A DNA stretch of 64,000 nt from Acanthosepion esculentum (lineage: Eukaryota; Mollusca; Cephalopoda; Sepiida; Sepiidae): contig OZ038492.1 of NCBI GenBank assembly GCA_964036315.1, positions 38,970,353 to 39,034,352 of the forward strand, given 5' to 3'. The position numbers and the translations under genes were made by a program. Position 1 is the stretch's first letter, and each line of letters begins with the position of its first letter. Shown here one piece after another: positions 1 through 12,339 of this stretch. A model generated the notes under the pieces. It made no database searches and had not been told where the DNA came from. It saw nothing but the letters and a program-made list of their open reading frames with translations.

Positions 1-301
1 TATGTATATACATTTACTCGTATAAATCCCTTCGTATTTAATCCTGTTTGTCTACCTCTCATTCCTCTCACTTGTCTGTTTTTTTTTTATTTTAAAGATT
101 TATCATCGATTGTCTGTTTGAAAAATCCTGTAAATTTAATTATACAAGGTAAAAATGATCATTTATTTGTAGCGTTTGTGCCATACTCACTTCGAAGTTT
201 TGTCGTCACATATATGGGACTACACTTCAGACTACTCTCAAATGCCTTTCTCTCAGCAAATCACTGAGAAATCATCAATTTTTTTTCAGTATCCAAATTA
301 A

Positions 302-304
<3 letters not shown>

Positions 305-392
<88 letters not shown>

Positions 393-398
393 TGTGTG
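305..398. repeat. (TA)n/(TG)n microsatellite
   Basis: A pure TA run passes directly into a TG run. The 64-residue open frame across it (HTHTHT, IYIYIY) is only a translation of the dinucleotides. Confidence 0.97.
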
Positions 399-585
399 TG
401 CGTATTCTCGTTTGCCTACAAAGTCATCAGTTGCATTTCGATTTGAATACTTCAAAGAATACCCTATCTAATTACTGGATATGAGTTGTATAGAGAAAAG
501 AGACCATAGTAAAAAAAATAAATACTAGTAAAAAATCACTTTTTCACTCGGCTCCTAACTAATGAAGTACTTGCCGATACATTTA

Positions 586-666
<81 letters not shown>
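586..666. repeat. (AT)n microsatellite
   Basis: About 80 bases of uninterrupted AT dinucleotide. It lies between unremarkable AT-rich DNA and the CTGGGTA element that starts near 848. Confidence 0.97.
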
Positions 667-671
<5 letters not shown>

Positions 672-1030
672 AATTACAACATAAATATGTTATAAAATAA
701 CTACAAAATAGCTTTTAAAACCCTTCGTTCTACATTCAACACCATCACTTGATAAGACACCAGAATTGAAACAAAATGACTATTTTTGTTGTGATTTTAT
801 AATATATTTATGTTATAATTTTCGAATAAATTATATTTGCTCTACCCTGTATTGCGTCCTGGGTACGACGTTAAACTGCATCCAACAGCAAGGCCTCTGA
901 TCAAGAGGTTTTGAGGAAGCGTGGAACCACCTCTTAATTGCTGGTGTTCCCAGGTCCACCCAGACCCGGGGTGGTAGCACCTGTTGGGGTCCCAGCTATG
1001 GGCAAATAGTGAAATTCCATGTTTGTACCA

Positions 1031-1330
1031 TGTCCTGGGTATGACGACAAACTACATCCGCGTCCTGGGTATGATGACAAACTACATCCGCGTCCTGGGT
1101 ATGATGACAAACTACATCCGCGTCCTGGATATGACAACAAACTACATCCGCGTCCTGGGTATGACGACAAACTACATCCGCGTCCTGGGTATGACGACAA
1201 ACTACATCCGCGTCCTGGGTATGATGACAAACTACATCCGCGTCCGGGGTATGACGACAAACTACATCCGCGTCCGGGGTATGACGACAAACTACATCCG
1301 TGTCCTGGGTATGACGACAAACTACATCCG
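1031..1330 (+). repeat. 30-bp minisatellite, exactly 10 units
   Basis: Ten head-to-tail 30-bp units (core TCCTGGGTATGACGACAAAC plus TACATCCGCG) occupy 300 bases. They differ at only a few positions (GATGAC/GACGAC, CTGG/CGGG). The unit is the terminal sequence of the CTGGGTA element, compare 859-885 here and the minus-strand end at 4920-4947. Open frames of 106-142 residues across it are shadows of the repeat. Confidence 0.96.
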
Positions 1331-1416
1331 CATATTTGAACTTTATTTGAGTAGCTAAGCAATTAAATTAAATTTTATCAACAAAATAATTGCTTTTTTA
1401 AAAAGATCACAAAAGA

Positions 1417-2520
1417 CCAGAATGAAAATGAAAAAATATTATTACCAGCTCTACGTTTTTGAAAAATATTATTGCCAGCTATACGTTTTTGAAAAAAACA
1501 TTTTTACCAGCTCTACATTTTTGAAAAAACATTATTACCAGCTCTACGTTTTTGAAAAAATATTATTACCAGCTCTACGTTTTTGAAAAATATTATTGCC
1601 AGCTCTACGGTTTTGAAAAAATATTATTGCCAGCTCTACGTTTGTGGAAAAAATATTATTGCCAGCTCTACGTTTTTGATAAATATTATTACTAGCTCTA
1701 CGTTTTTGGAAAAGTGTTATTACCAGCTATACGTTTTTGAAAAACCAGAATGAAAATGAAAAAATATTATTACCAGCTCTACGTTTTTGAAAAATATTAT
1801 TGCCAGCCCTATGTTTTTGAAAAATATTATTGCCAGCTCTACGTTTTTGGAAAAGTGTTATTACCAGCTATACGTTTTTGAAAAACCAGAATGAAAATGA
1901 AAAAATATTATTGCCAGCTCTACGTTTTTGAAAAATATTATTGCCAGCTCTACGTTTTTGAAAAATATTATTGCCAGCTCTACGTTTTTGGAAAAATATT
2001 ATTACCAGTTCTACGTTTTTGAAAAATATTATTACTAGCTCTGCGTTTTTGAAAAATATTATTACCAGCTCTACGATTTTGGAAAAGTGTTATTGCCAGC
2101 TATACGTTTTTGAAAAACCAGAATGAAAATGGAAAAATATTATTACCAGCTCTATGTTTTTGAAAAGTATTATTACCAGCTCTACGTTTTTGAAAAATAT
2201 TATTACCAGCTATACGTTTTTGAAAAATATTGTTGCCAGCTATACGTTTTTGAAAAAAACATTCCCAGCTCTACGTTTTTGTAAAAAACATTATTACCAG
2301 CTTTACGTTTTTGGAAAAATATTATTACCAGCTCTACGTTTTTGAAAAAATATTACTACCAGCTCTACGTTTTTGAAAAAAAAAAAAAAAATATTATTAC
2401 CAGCTCTACGTTTTTGAAAAAATGTTATTACCAGCTCTACGTTTTTGGAAAAATATTATTACCAGATATACGTTTTTGAAAAATAATATTACCAACTATA
2501 CTTTTTGGAAAAAAACTTTT
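1417..2520 (+). repeat. ~30-bp minisatellite B, about 36 units
   Basis: Variable units of about 28-32 bp have the core TTATTACCAGCTCTACG followed by TTTTTGAAAAA. A longer marker, CCAGAATGAAAATG, starts at 1417, 1745, 1886 and 2118, giving a higher-order layer. The same TATTACCAGC/TTTTGGAAAA motif occurs one to three times in compact CTGGGTA copies (4675-4740 minus, 32290-32400 plus). The array is therefore an internal expansion of that element. Confidence 0.93.
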
Positions 2521-2675
2521 TCAGCATTAAATGACCCAACGAAGGTCGATATGCTGGTTAAATAATCAATCAATCAATCAATCAATCAATCTACCCTGTA
2601 TTGAGCACTCCTTTAAGAATAGTATTTTTTGGTTATTGGAATTCATCCGTATGCACCAATCCTATACTTGCATAT

Positions 2676-2726
2676 ATACATACATACATATATATATATG
2701 TATATACATATATACACACACACGCG

Positions 2727-2768
<42 letters not shown>
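2676..2768. repeat. Mixed AT/CA microsatellite
   Basis: Imperfect TACA/TATA runs, then a CA run with CG interruptions, then pure AT. It is followed by a short GATA/GAGA stretch. Confidence 0.93.
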
Positions 2769-2769
<1 letters not shown>

Positions 2770-2789
2770 CGAGAGATAGATAGAGAGAG

Positions 2790-4600
2790 CAATGGATATT
2801 CATTCCGAATTCTTTTCTTCACTATACACATATATATCTCTATATAAACTGAGAAGTTTAAAACTGTGTGCGCGTATATATGCATGCGGCTGTGATAGGA
2901 AAATACTCCGGCTCTTTATGGCTAACCGAACTGATTTCACGCTCGTTTAAACACCATGCAGAAAATTACTCCGCACATAATTTTGTTTAAGTCTTGATCA
3001 TATTTCTTTTGCTTTTTCTCCTCTCTTCTGCGGTTGCGTGAAAGAAGGTGACATTAGAAGAGAATTGGAAATAAGCACCCTCCTCCGCTGCCACCCCAAA
3101 TAAAAACAAATCAAATGGAAATAAATAAATAAAATAGCAAACGGGGAAAATCAGAATACAAGCTGAAAATAACGAAGAACTTTCCATAAATTTTCATAGC
3201 TCACTTATATGAGTCGCCAGTGGTTGTTATTTTCGGACGAGGACTTTCGATCTGTCGAAATAGACGCGGGAGACACTGCATACATGACACGTTAAATTTA
3301 ATACTCATATTTAGCTGTTTGAAAATAATCGCAATTTACTAGTAGAAGTCAAGTCGTGTACAACGAAAACCAGAACGGAAAATCAAGATTATTTCTCCCT
3401 TAAATTTTGAATTCTTTTCTCTTACGATATATAATTTAAAAGATACACGCTGATTCCCGTTGATAGAACATGCTATTAAATTACGAGAAATTGATTTGAA
3501 AATCATATATACGAGATTCCTTTTCTATTAGTTACGTATACATTAATTCGCGGGAAATGTGCAATTCTCGGGAAACATAATTTGGGCACATTTCGATGAA
3601 TGTCGTTGGGTGCAAGACTTCTCAGAATGGAGGAATTTAAAGATGCGGCAGCAATTTTCGATGCAGAGGCGAACAGTAGATGCATAAAAATGCAAGAGAA
3701 ATTGTCTGTCACGACACAGGGAACCATTTTTCCGAAGGTGACACTTAGTAACTCAATCAATGTTATCGTTCTACATCTTGTCAGCGGAAAATCTAGACCA
3801 AGAAGGATCAGTGGAAGTTAGCATCAACCATGCTGATGACGGGCAAAATGATTTGTATTTTATAATGTCGTCCACCCTGGGCAACGCCCAAGACCCACTA
3901 GATCAAAAGGATTACAGAGTAAGATGCTCTGTTTATGATGATATGTGGGGAAGAGAAAAACTATAGGCAAACCTAACTAATCCTATTGGTAGAGGAAGAA
4001 AATAACTATCAAATAAAATGCCAGGCGGAGATGTCAGAAGTACAGAGTTGAAGGAACCGGAAACCCAATCCTAAACAGGAAGCAAGGGATAAAGTGTCAC
4101 TCCTGTTAATAAACCGGGGAAGTGTATGAACTGGACGATATGCGAGCTTATCTACTCTTATTAAATGTAGTTACTTTCCCTATTTGTTATAATCTTGGAA
4201 ATATAAAATTATTCTTGTAGATAAACATTCTAATAAAAATATCATGTTTAATATTGTTCTTGGCAAATTTCCCCCAAAATAAAAAAAAAGTTTAGATCTA
4301 CATCCTCATGTTTGGGTCTTATTAAAATTATAAAAAAGATTTTTTGAAAACAAAAATTTGCCGTGAGTGTATATGGTAAAAGCAGTGTCAAGAGGAAAAC
4401 GGTTCTTTTCACATACCATTTTTGCGGGTACATTTGTTAAACTTTGGCAAAAAATATTCATATTTTAAAGGTAATAGGCATAAATATTTAAATGTAGAAA
4501 AATATGTTAGACATTTCTTTCCGGCATTTTTTTATAAGTAGGGATATATTTCAGGGCATGAATGTTCAAAAATTATAATTTAAAAAATTTAACATCGGGT
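2790..4600. other. Unassigned AT-rich DNA
   Basis: Only short open frames occur. A plus-strand frame at 3600-3820 and another at 3760-3966 overlap and show no motif I recognise. No repeat, tRNA-like or RT-like signature was seen. It may be single-copy intergenic DNA or very old repeats. Confidence 0.5.
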
Positions 4601-4610
4601 TCTTTTGTGA

Positions 4611-4947
4611 TTTGGTTTGGTTTGTTTTACGGCATACCAACCACAGTGGGTTAGTTAATGCCGACAAAATTTTATTGCTGGTAATATTTTTTTCCAAAAA
4701 TATATTACTGGTAATATATTTTTTACAAAATATTTCTGGTATTAAAACCTATTTTTACACTTTCATAGAGTCTTGACTCCATTTTGGAGGTTAAACTCTT
4801 TGCCCAGGGCTGGGACCCTAACAGTGGCTACCACCCTGGGTCAGGGTGGACCTGGGAATACCAGCAATTAAGAGGTGGTTCCACGCTCCTCAAAACAGCG
4901 ATCAGAGGCTATGCTGTTGGACGTAGTTTATCGTCTTACCCAGGACG
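4611..4947 (-). mobile_element. CTGGGTA dispersed element, compact copy
   Basis: A minus-strand copy of the element at 848-2600. It begins on the plus strand with TTTGGTTTGG repeats, then the ATGCCGACAAAA end, two minisatellite-B-like motifs, the CCCAGGGCTGGGACCC block, the TTAAGAGGTGGTTCCACG block, and ends GTCTTACCCAGGACGG. At about 337 bp it approximates the unexpanded element. Confidence 0.82.
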
Positions 4948-4959
4948 GTTGACAGTCTG

Positions 4960-5850
4960 GAGAGCTGATCTTGAAAAGAACTTGGTTATGATTGAACTCC
5001 AGAAAAGGCCATCTTTGCCGGTACACACATGTTTCGCTTCACGATGCTTTTCAGTTTCTGTCCAGAATAATTTGACAGAATTTAGCTGATATGAATAAAA
5101 GCCGAGTTGAAGAACGTATAACCCAGAATATAAGATTGCACATTCTTGTAAAATCCTGAGATAAAGAACTCCATCACAGAGACAGGAATGCTACAGTATT
5201 TCAATTTCAAGAAGCAATTCATTTGCGGGTTCAGATTCAAAGGCAACTCTTTGACGGTTGGAGTACATGACTTCGGAGGATGAATTAGACACTATTAAAT
5301 GTATATCTGGACCAGACATAAAGACACGCTCAACTATACGTGTTCGCCGTTGAGATCTTCCCCATAATAAGATGTATTTTGCATATTCTATCAGGATCAC
5401 CAAATATTTTGATTGAATCGACTGGGAAAGTTGTTGCATATATATTTTGTTTTAATATTCGTTGTAGAAATCCATTTGGGAATTCTTTAAGATATTAAAC
5501 TGTTCTTGTAGATAACTGTAAAATATTTCAGCTGGTATCTCGATTTCAAACAGGCCCTCGAAGATTTTCAGTTATAAATCTGAATCCCCTCCGGTCTATT
5601 GAATGTTTTATCGATATTCATCAGCATCTTTTGTTAGTAAATGATGACCCTTTCTTTAGAATGTAATCAAGAAAAATACCTGGTCTGAAATTTGATAACA
5701 TTTGAGGAATAATGCTATTTTTTTAATAAAAATTGCAAGACATATTCTTGAGATTATGGAAAATTTCAGGAGCCCATAAATCATTATTATATTGCCCCAG
5801 AAACACCTGGTTAAGTTAAAGATGATCTAGACTTAGTGAATATTAAGGAA
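4960..5850. other. Unassigned DNA
   Basis: No coding, RNA or repeat signature recognised between the CTGGGTA copy and the SINE-derived satellite. Confidence 0.45.
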
Positions 5851-5856
5851 TTATCA

Positions 5857-8800
5857 GTCAGTTATGTGCCATGCGTGATACACGCTTAGGTGATTATACA
5901 TCAGTGACGAGGCAGATTTTTCATGCAGTCGGTTGCCATTTCATTCTGCGGTAGACTAGTTACCATCTAAGGCTATAGAAACCTGCTATTTAGCCGTAGC
6001 TGGGGAGAAGAAAAAGAGGATTTCATACATTGGCCAACGGTATTAGCACGTAAGTGGATGGAAATTGAACTTAGCGTTGCGAAATACATTTTGAATTATA
6101 TTTCACATCGGGCGATTAATATTACATAGGAGTTGAGCGTTTTTTGTTGTTGTTGTTCATTTTCCCTTATTCCCAAATACTTTGCTTAATTTCTGGATGG
6201 CATCTTTCGCAATTAATGTCAGTTAGATGTCATGCGTGTTATACGCTTTCGATACAAAAATGGTGACGCTGATTATCCCCGCGGTAGGTTGCCATTTATT
6301 TCTGCGTTCGACAATTTGCACTCCAAGGCTATAGAACTCGTTCTATCCTGCTATTTACCTACAGCTGGTAGTAGAAGAAGATGATTAATATTTTTCCCAA
6401 CGATATTAGCTAATTTAAGTTAATGTAACGGCCTCGACTGGAATTCGAACTTAGGGTTACGAAACACATTTTGCATCATTTCACATAGGGCGATTAATAT
6501 TACATAGGATTTAAGCGCTTTGTTTTTTTCTTATTCCCAATTACTTTGCTTAATTTCTTTCGCGATTACTGTTAGTTATGTGTCATGCGTGATACACGCT
6601 TAGGTGATCATGTATCTTCTGTTTCATGAATGGTGAGGACGATTTTCCCACGCGGTAGGTTGCCAATTATTTCCGCGTTAGTTACGTTGTCATCCAAGTC
6701 TAAAGAACTCGTTCTGTCCTGATATTTACCCATATATAGGAGGAGAAGGAGAGGATTCGTATTTTTTCCAAGGTTATTAGCACGTGAGTGAATGTAATTC
6801 ATTCGACTGGAATTCGCACTTAGCTTTGCGAAATACATTTTGAAATACATTTCATATAGGGCGATTAACATTACAAAGGATTTGAGCGCTTTATTTGTTC
6901 ATTTTTTCTTATTTCCACTTACTTTGCTTAATTTCTGGATGGCATCTTACGCATTGAATGTAATGGATTCGACTGGAATTTGAACTTAGCGTTGCGAAAT
7001 ACATTTTGAATTACACTCCTTATAGAGCGATTAATATTACATATGATTTAAGCGCTTTTTATGGTTCTTTTTTTCATATTCCCAAATACTTTGCTTAATT
7101 TCTGGATGGCATCTTTCGCAAAAACTGTCAATTATGTGTCATGCGTGATACACGGTTAGATGATCATGTAACGATACATGAATGGTGAAGCTGCTATTTT
7201 CTCCCCGGTAAGGTGCCATTTCTATCTGCGTTAGACCAGTTGCAATCCAAGTCTATAGAACTCGGTCTGTCCTGCTATTTATCCATAGCTGATAGGAGAA
7301 GAATAGGATTCATACCTTTCCCATAGCGTTGCGAAACACATTTTGAAATACATTTCATATAGGGAAATTAATATTACATATGAGTTGAGCGCTATTTTTG
7401 TTCATTTTTTCTTATTCACGAATACTTTTCACGTAAATTAATGTAATGGATTCGACTGGGATTCGAACTTAGCGTTGCGAAACACATTTTGATATAATTT
7501 TCATATAGGGCGTTTCATATTACATCGGATTTTAGCCCCTATTTGGTTCATTTTTTTTCTTATTCCCAAATACTTTGCTTATTTTCTGGGTATTACATAG
7601 GTGTTGAGCGCTTTATTAGTGCATTTTTATCTTATTTCCAATTACTTTGCTTAATTTCCGGATGGCATCTTTCGCAATTATTGTCAGTTATGTGTCAATC
7701 GTGATACATGCTTAGGTGATCATGTATCTTTAGATACATGAATGGTAAGACTGATTTTTTCACCGTGGTATGTTTCCAATTCTTTCTGCGTTAGAGCAGT
7801 TGCCATCCAAGGCTATAGAACTCGGTCTGTCCTGCTACTTACCCATAGCTGATAGGAAAAGAAGAGGATTCATAACTTTCCCAAGGGTATAAACACGTAA
7901 GTGAATGTAATTGATTCAACTGGAAATCGAACTTAGCGTTGCGAAAGATACGCTGAAATATATTTCATATAGGGGGATTAATATTAAATAGCATTTGAGT
8001 GAGATATTGTACATTTTTTTTCTTTTCCCAAATACTGTGCTTAATTTCTGGATGGCATCTTCTTCAATTACTGTCAGTTATGTGTCATTCGTGATATACG
8101 CTGAGGTGATCATGTAGCATTCGATAAATGAATGGTGAGTCTGTTTTTTTCTCCGCGGTAGGTTGCCATTTTTTCTGCGTTAGACCAGTTGCCATCCAGG
8201 CTCTAGAACTTGGTCTCTCCTACTATTTATCCATAGCTGATAGGAGAAGAAGAGGATTCATACCTTTCCCATGGGTATTAACCCGTAACTGAATGTAATG
8301 GAATCGACTGGAATTGGAACTTAGCGATGCGAAAGATATGTTGAAATATATTTCATATACGGCGGTTAATATAACATAAGAGTTGAGCACATTTTTTGAT
8401 CATTTTATCTTATTTCCTAAACTTTGTTTATTTTCCGGCTTGCATCTTTCGCAATTACACTCAGTTAAGTTTCATGCGTGATACACGCTTAGTTGAAAAT
8501 CTATCTTTCTATCCTTGAAAGGTGAGTCTGATTATTTCCACGTGGTAGTTTGACATTCCTTTCTGCGTTAGAGCAGTTGTCATCCAAGACTGGAGAACAC
8601 GGTCGGTCCTGCTATTTACCGATAGTTTATAGAAGTAGATGATTCATAACTTTCCTAAAGGTATTAGAACGCAATTGAATGTAACGTATTCCACTGGATT
8701 TCGAAATTAGCGTTGCGAAACAGATTTTGAAATACATTTCATATAGGGCAATTAATATTAGATAGCGTTTTTTGGTCATTTTTCTTATTCTCAAATACTT

Positions 8801-10617
8801 TGCTTAATTTCTGTATGGCATCTTTCGCAATTACTGTCAGTTATGTGACATGCGTGATACACGCTTATGTGATCATGTATCTTTCAATACATGAATGGTG
8901 AGGCTGATTTTTCCCCTCGGTAGGTTGCCATTTCGTTCTGCGTTAGACAAGTTGCCATCCAAATCTAGAGAACTTGGTCTCTCCTGCTATTTACCCACAG
9001 CTGATAGGGGAAGAAGAGGATACATACCTTTTCCAAGGGAATTAGCACGTAAGTGAATGTGATGGATTCCACTGGAACTCAAAATTAGCGTTGCGATTCA
9101 CATTTTGAAATACATTTCTTATAGGGCGATTAATATTACATAGGATTTGAGCGGTTTTATTCATTTTTGTCTTACTCCCAATTACTTTGCTTAATTTCTG
9201 GATGCCATCTTTCGCAATTATTGTCAGTTATGTGTCAATAGTGATACATGCTTAGGTTATCATGTATCTTTAGATATATGAATGGTGAGGCTGATTTTTT
9301 CCCCGCAGTATGTTACCATTTCATTCTGATTTAGACCTGTTGCAATCCAAGTCTATAGAACTCGGTATGTCCTGTTATTTACCCATAACTGACAGGAGAA
9401 GAGAATTCATACCTTTCCCAAGGGTTATAGGACGTATGTGAATGTAATGGATTCGACTGGAATTCGAACTTAGCGTTGCGAAACAGATTTTGAAATACAT
9501 TTCATATAGGGCGTTTCATATTACATGGGATTTTAGCCCCTATTTTGTTCATATTTTCTTATTCCCAATTACTTTGTTTATTTTGTAGATGGCATAATTC
9601 GCCATTACTCTCGGTTATGCCTCATGCGGGATATACGCTTCGGTGATCATGTATCTTTCGATATATGTATCTTGAGGCTGATTTTTTTCCCCGCGGTCGG
9701 TTGCTATTTTTTCTGCGTTAGATCACTTTCCATCCAAGGCGATAGAACTCGTTCTGTCCTGCTATTTACCCATAGCTTGGAGGAGAAGAAGAGGATTCAT
9801 ATCTTTCTTAAGTGTATTAGCACGTAAGTGAATGTAATGGATTCGACTGGAATTCGCACTTATCGTTGCGAAAAATATTTTTAAATACATTTCATATAGG
9901 GCTATTAATATTACATAGGAGTTGAGCGCATTTTTTGTGCATTTTTTCTTATTCCCTAATACTTTGCTTAATTTTTGGATGGCATCTTTCGCAATTACTG
10001 TCAGTTATGTGTCATGCGAGATTCACGATTATGTTTTCATGTATCTTTCGATACATGAATGGTGAGGCCTATTTTTTCCCAGCAGTAGGCTGCCATTTCT
10101 TTCTGCTTTAGACCACTTATCGTCCAAGGCTATAGAACTCGGTCTGTCCAGCTATTTAGCCATACCTGAGACAAAGATAAAGATGATTCATATCTTTCTC
10201 AAGTGTATTAGCACATAAGTGAATGTAATGGATTCCAATGGAATTCAAACTTAGCGTTTCGAAACACATTTTGATATACATTTCACATAGAACGATTAAT
10301 ATTACGTAGGAGTTCAGCGCATTTTTGTTCATTGTTTCTGATTCCCAAATACTTTGCTTAATTTCTAGATGGCATCTTTCGCAATTACTGTCAGTTTTGT
10401 GTCATGCATGTTTCACGCTTAGGTGATCAGTTATCTCTCGATACATTAATGGTCAAGTTGATTTTTTCCCACGGTAGGCTGCCATTTCATTCTGCGTTAG
10501 ACCAGTTGCCATCCAATGCTTTAGAACTCGGTCTGTCCTACTATTTACCCATAGCTGATAGGAGGTGTAGAAGATTAATATCTTTCCCAAGGATATTAGC
10601 ACGGAATTGAAAGTAAT
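5857..10617 (-). repeat. SINE-derived satellite, ~388-bp monomer, ~12 units
   Basis: The phrase TCAGTTATGTGTCATGCGTG (with variants) recurs near 5857, 6218, 6571, 7127, 7682, 8071, 8461, 8835, 9221, 9609, 9998 and 10388. Most spacings are 374-390 bp; two of about 555 bp contain an extra partial unit. About 250 bp of each monomer equals the minus-strand body and tail of the tRNA-SINE seen complete at 49.57-49.85 and 56.45-56.71 kb: a GTATC/GATAC hairpin, CTGTCCTGCTATTTACC, GAATGTAATGGATTCGACTG and AATTCGAAC. The match stops inside the tRNA-like B-box region. The remaining about 130 bp (GCGAAACACATTTTG, CATATAGGGCGATTAATATT, ATTACTTTGCTTAATTTCTGG) is not SINE. Monomers are diverged, so the array is old. 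ORFs inside it are shadows. Confidence 0.93.
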
Positions 10618-10668
10618 CGAAAGATACATGATCGCTTCACCGTGTATCACGCATGGCACATAACTGAT
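10618..10668 (+). repeat. Inverted SINE-tail fragment closing the satellite
   Basis: CGAAAGATACATGATCG and GTGTATCACGCATGGCACAT are the plus-oriented tail of the same SINE whose minus-oriented tail opens the array at 5857. The array is thus bounded by the same sequence in opposite orientations. Confidence 0.85.
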
Positions 10669-10669
10669 T

Positions 10670-11044
10670 AATCAAGTATACTTTTTTTTTAATTTAAGCT
10701 CGGAACATCCACCGACCATTCTCAGAATTCTTTTTATGGTTTCTAATTATTTTTTCTTCTCTGTACATTCTTTCCTTATTCTCCTTGTCACTTGAGTTGT
10801 TTTTTGTCATTAAATATTAATTATTTTCCTGTCTAAAATGCGCATTTGGCATTCTCGCGCAATGAAACGTTAAACCTTGTCTTCCACTCTTCCATGTACA
10901 GAACTATTGCACTTGCATATGCGTCACCTCCATTCACCGTAAACCAATTCCTTGTAAAATTTCATTTTCATATTCAAAGACTATCCACTCAGCATTTCAT
11001 ATAATGATGGAATCTGCACACTGAATGCAGTGTCCGCACGGCTT
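10670..11044. other. Unassigned AT-rich DNA
   Basis: No recognisable coding, RNA or repeat content. Confidence 0.4.
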
Positions 11045-11357
11045 CGTTATACGGGTGTTCACATTTTCGAAAGCTGGATTCAACAATTAATTCTTCTTTC
11101 TTTCATTCTTTTCGTCAATCTCACCTCACTCTTCCTTACCCTCTCTTCCTTACCCGCTCTTCCTTACCCTCTCTTCCTATCTGTTACGCTTCTATCTATT
11201 CGTTATACGGGTGTTCACATTTTCGAAAGCTGGATTCAACAATTAATTCTTCTTTCTTTCATTCTTTTCGTCAATCTCACCTCTCTCTTCCTTACCATCT
11301 CTTCCTTGCCCTCTCATCCTTACCCTCTCTTCCTTTCAGTTACGCTTCTATCTATTT
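11045..11357. repeat. 156-bp tandem duplication
   Basis: CGTTATACGGGTGTTCACAT starts at 11045 and again at 11201. The following roughly 150 bases (TTTCGAAAGCTGG, CAACAATTAATTCTTC, then TTCCTTACCCTC repeats) are nearly identical in both copies, so the duplication is recent. T-rich, low-complexity DNA continues to about 11690. The 142-residue open frame across it is hydrophobic only because of pyrimidine bias. Confidence 0.93.
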
Positions 11358-11699
11358 TTCAACTCAAAACCTTATTTTCTTTTCCTCCATTTACATTTGA
11401 TATTACATTTTTCTTTTTTTCCTTTATTTTGTTCTTTCTTTTATTTTCCCCCTTTTAGATTCCAGCATTGTTTTTCTTTCTTTTTTTCCTCTATTACTTT
11501 TAATCTCGCCTCTATTTTTCATTAAATTCCTTATTTTCTTTAAAACATTTTAACTCTTACATTCAGCCACGCCACTTGTTTTTTCAAAAACTTTCTTTCT
11601 TTCCCTTCTTTTACAGTTTCATCATTTCTTTTTTCAATTTATTTAATTTTATTTTTAATCTTGCTTCATTCTTTTTAAATTCATTTTTCCTTTACTTTA

Positions 11700-12330
11700 T
11701 TTCTTCAAAGCCTGCTCCACCATGTGGCGAACACGATCAATGTTTTCCCCGGTGATGGCAGTTGCAGGACATCCAGACATTGGGTCATGTTCAAGATTCT
11801 CCCTTCTCCTACTAAATTCCCTTGCCTAAGTTTGCACTTTTGATAAACTTTGGACGTCATCCCCAATGTGGCAACCATGTCAGCATGAATGTCCTTGCCG
11901 GCTAAACCCTACGTCTTCAAGTAATTGATAGCATCACGATGAAAATTTTGCCCATTTTCAAGCGAGTTCACGTCCGGCTATATTTGACATCTTCTTTGAA
12001 CAGTCAGATATATTTTTACCACGGAAGAGACAATGCGATTATTAATAAGACGTATTGAAATTAAGGCATGCATAGAATTACTCCTTCATAGTCAGCCTAT
12101 GAACTTGTCAGCCCATGAACATTTCAGCCTACCCCTTCGTAGGTTAGCTTATCACTTATTGAAACTTGGTGCAGTTTGTACACATATTGCTTATAATCAT
12201 TTTGTCCATTTTCAAGCGAAGTTTCTACGAGTTATATCTGAAGTCTTCTTTGAACACTCAGATGACGGTTTGTCTGCAATAATTACAATTCACTTATGCT
12301 GTGACCAGTTATATGTTTAAAGAAATAACA
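11700..12330 (-). pseudogene. Mariner transposase remnants (N-terminal parts)
   Basis: The minus strand matches, block by block, the N-terminal part of the mariner pseudogene at 62.4-63.7 kb. Shared blocks are CGATCAATGTTTTCCCCGG, CAGCATGAATGTCCTTG, CATTTTCAAGCGAG and TCTTCTTTGAACA.TCAGAT. The blocks TTTTCAAGCGA and CTTCTTTGAACA occur twice (about 11955-12010 and 12210-12265), so two overlapping 5' remnants lie here. No catalytic region is present and frameshifts are dense. The 95-residue plus-strand frame at 12033-12320 is antisense shadow. Confidence 0.75.
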
Positions 12331-12339
12331 AAACAAGTG

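Larger units (their letters stand above)
848..2600 (+). mobile_element. CTGGGTA dispersed element, expanded copy
   Basis: The block at 850-1015 (CGTCCTGGGTACGACG, AGCAAGGCCTCTGATC, GTGGAACCACCTCTTAATT, CCAGCTATGGGCAAATAG) recurs at 4.6-4.9, 31.75-32.08, 32.1-32.44, 58.2-58.3 and 59.8 kb, so it is a dispersed repeat. The far end (AGCATTAAATGACCCAACG, then GTCGATATGC) also matches the far end of those copies. Compact copies are about 340 bp. This copy is about 1.75 kb because two internal stretches became minisatellites (1031-1330 and about 1430-2515). It ends in (AATC)n at about 2563-2592. No coding capacity is visible and the class is unknown; a non-autonomous retroposon is possible, since other copies end in a short AAACC-rich tail. 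Confidence 0.75.

Noticed and set aside
1031..1330. Ten 30-bp direct repeats suggesting a CRISPR array
   Set aside because: Units are contiguous without spacers and derive from a dispersed eukaryotic element; it is a minisatellite.
3600..3966. Overlapping plus-strand frames as a possible host exon
   Set aside because: No domain, no convincing splice context, ordinary length for chance frames.
11030..11458. 142-residue hydrophobic frame with an internal duplication
   Set aside because: Explained by the 156-bp tandem duplication of T-rich DNA; no homology recognised.
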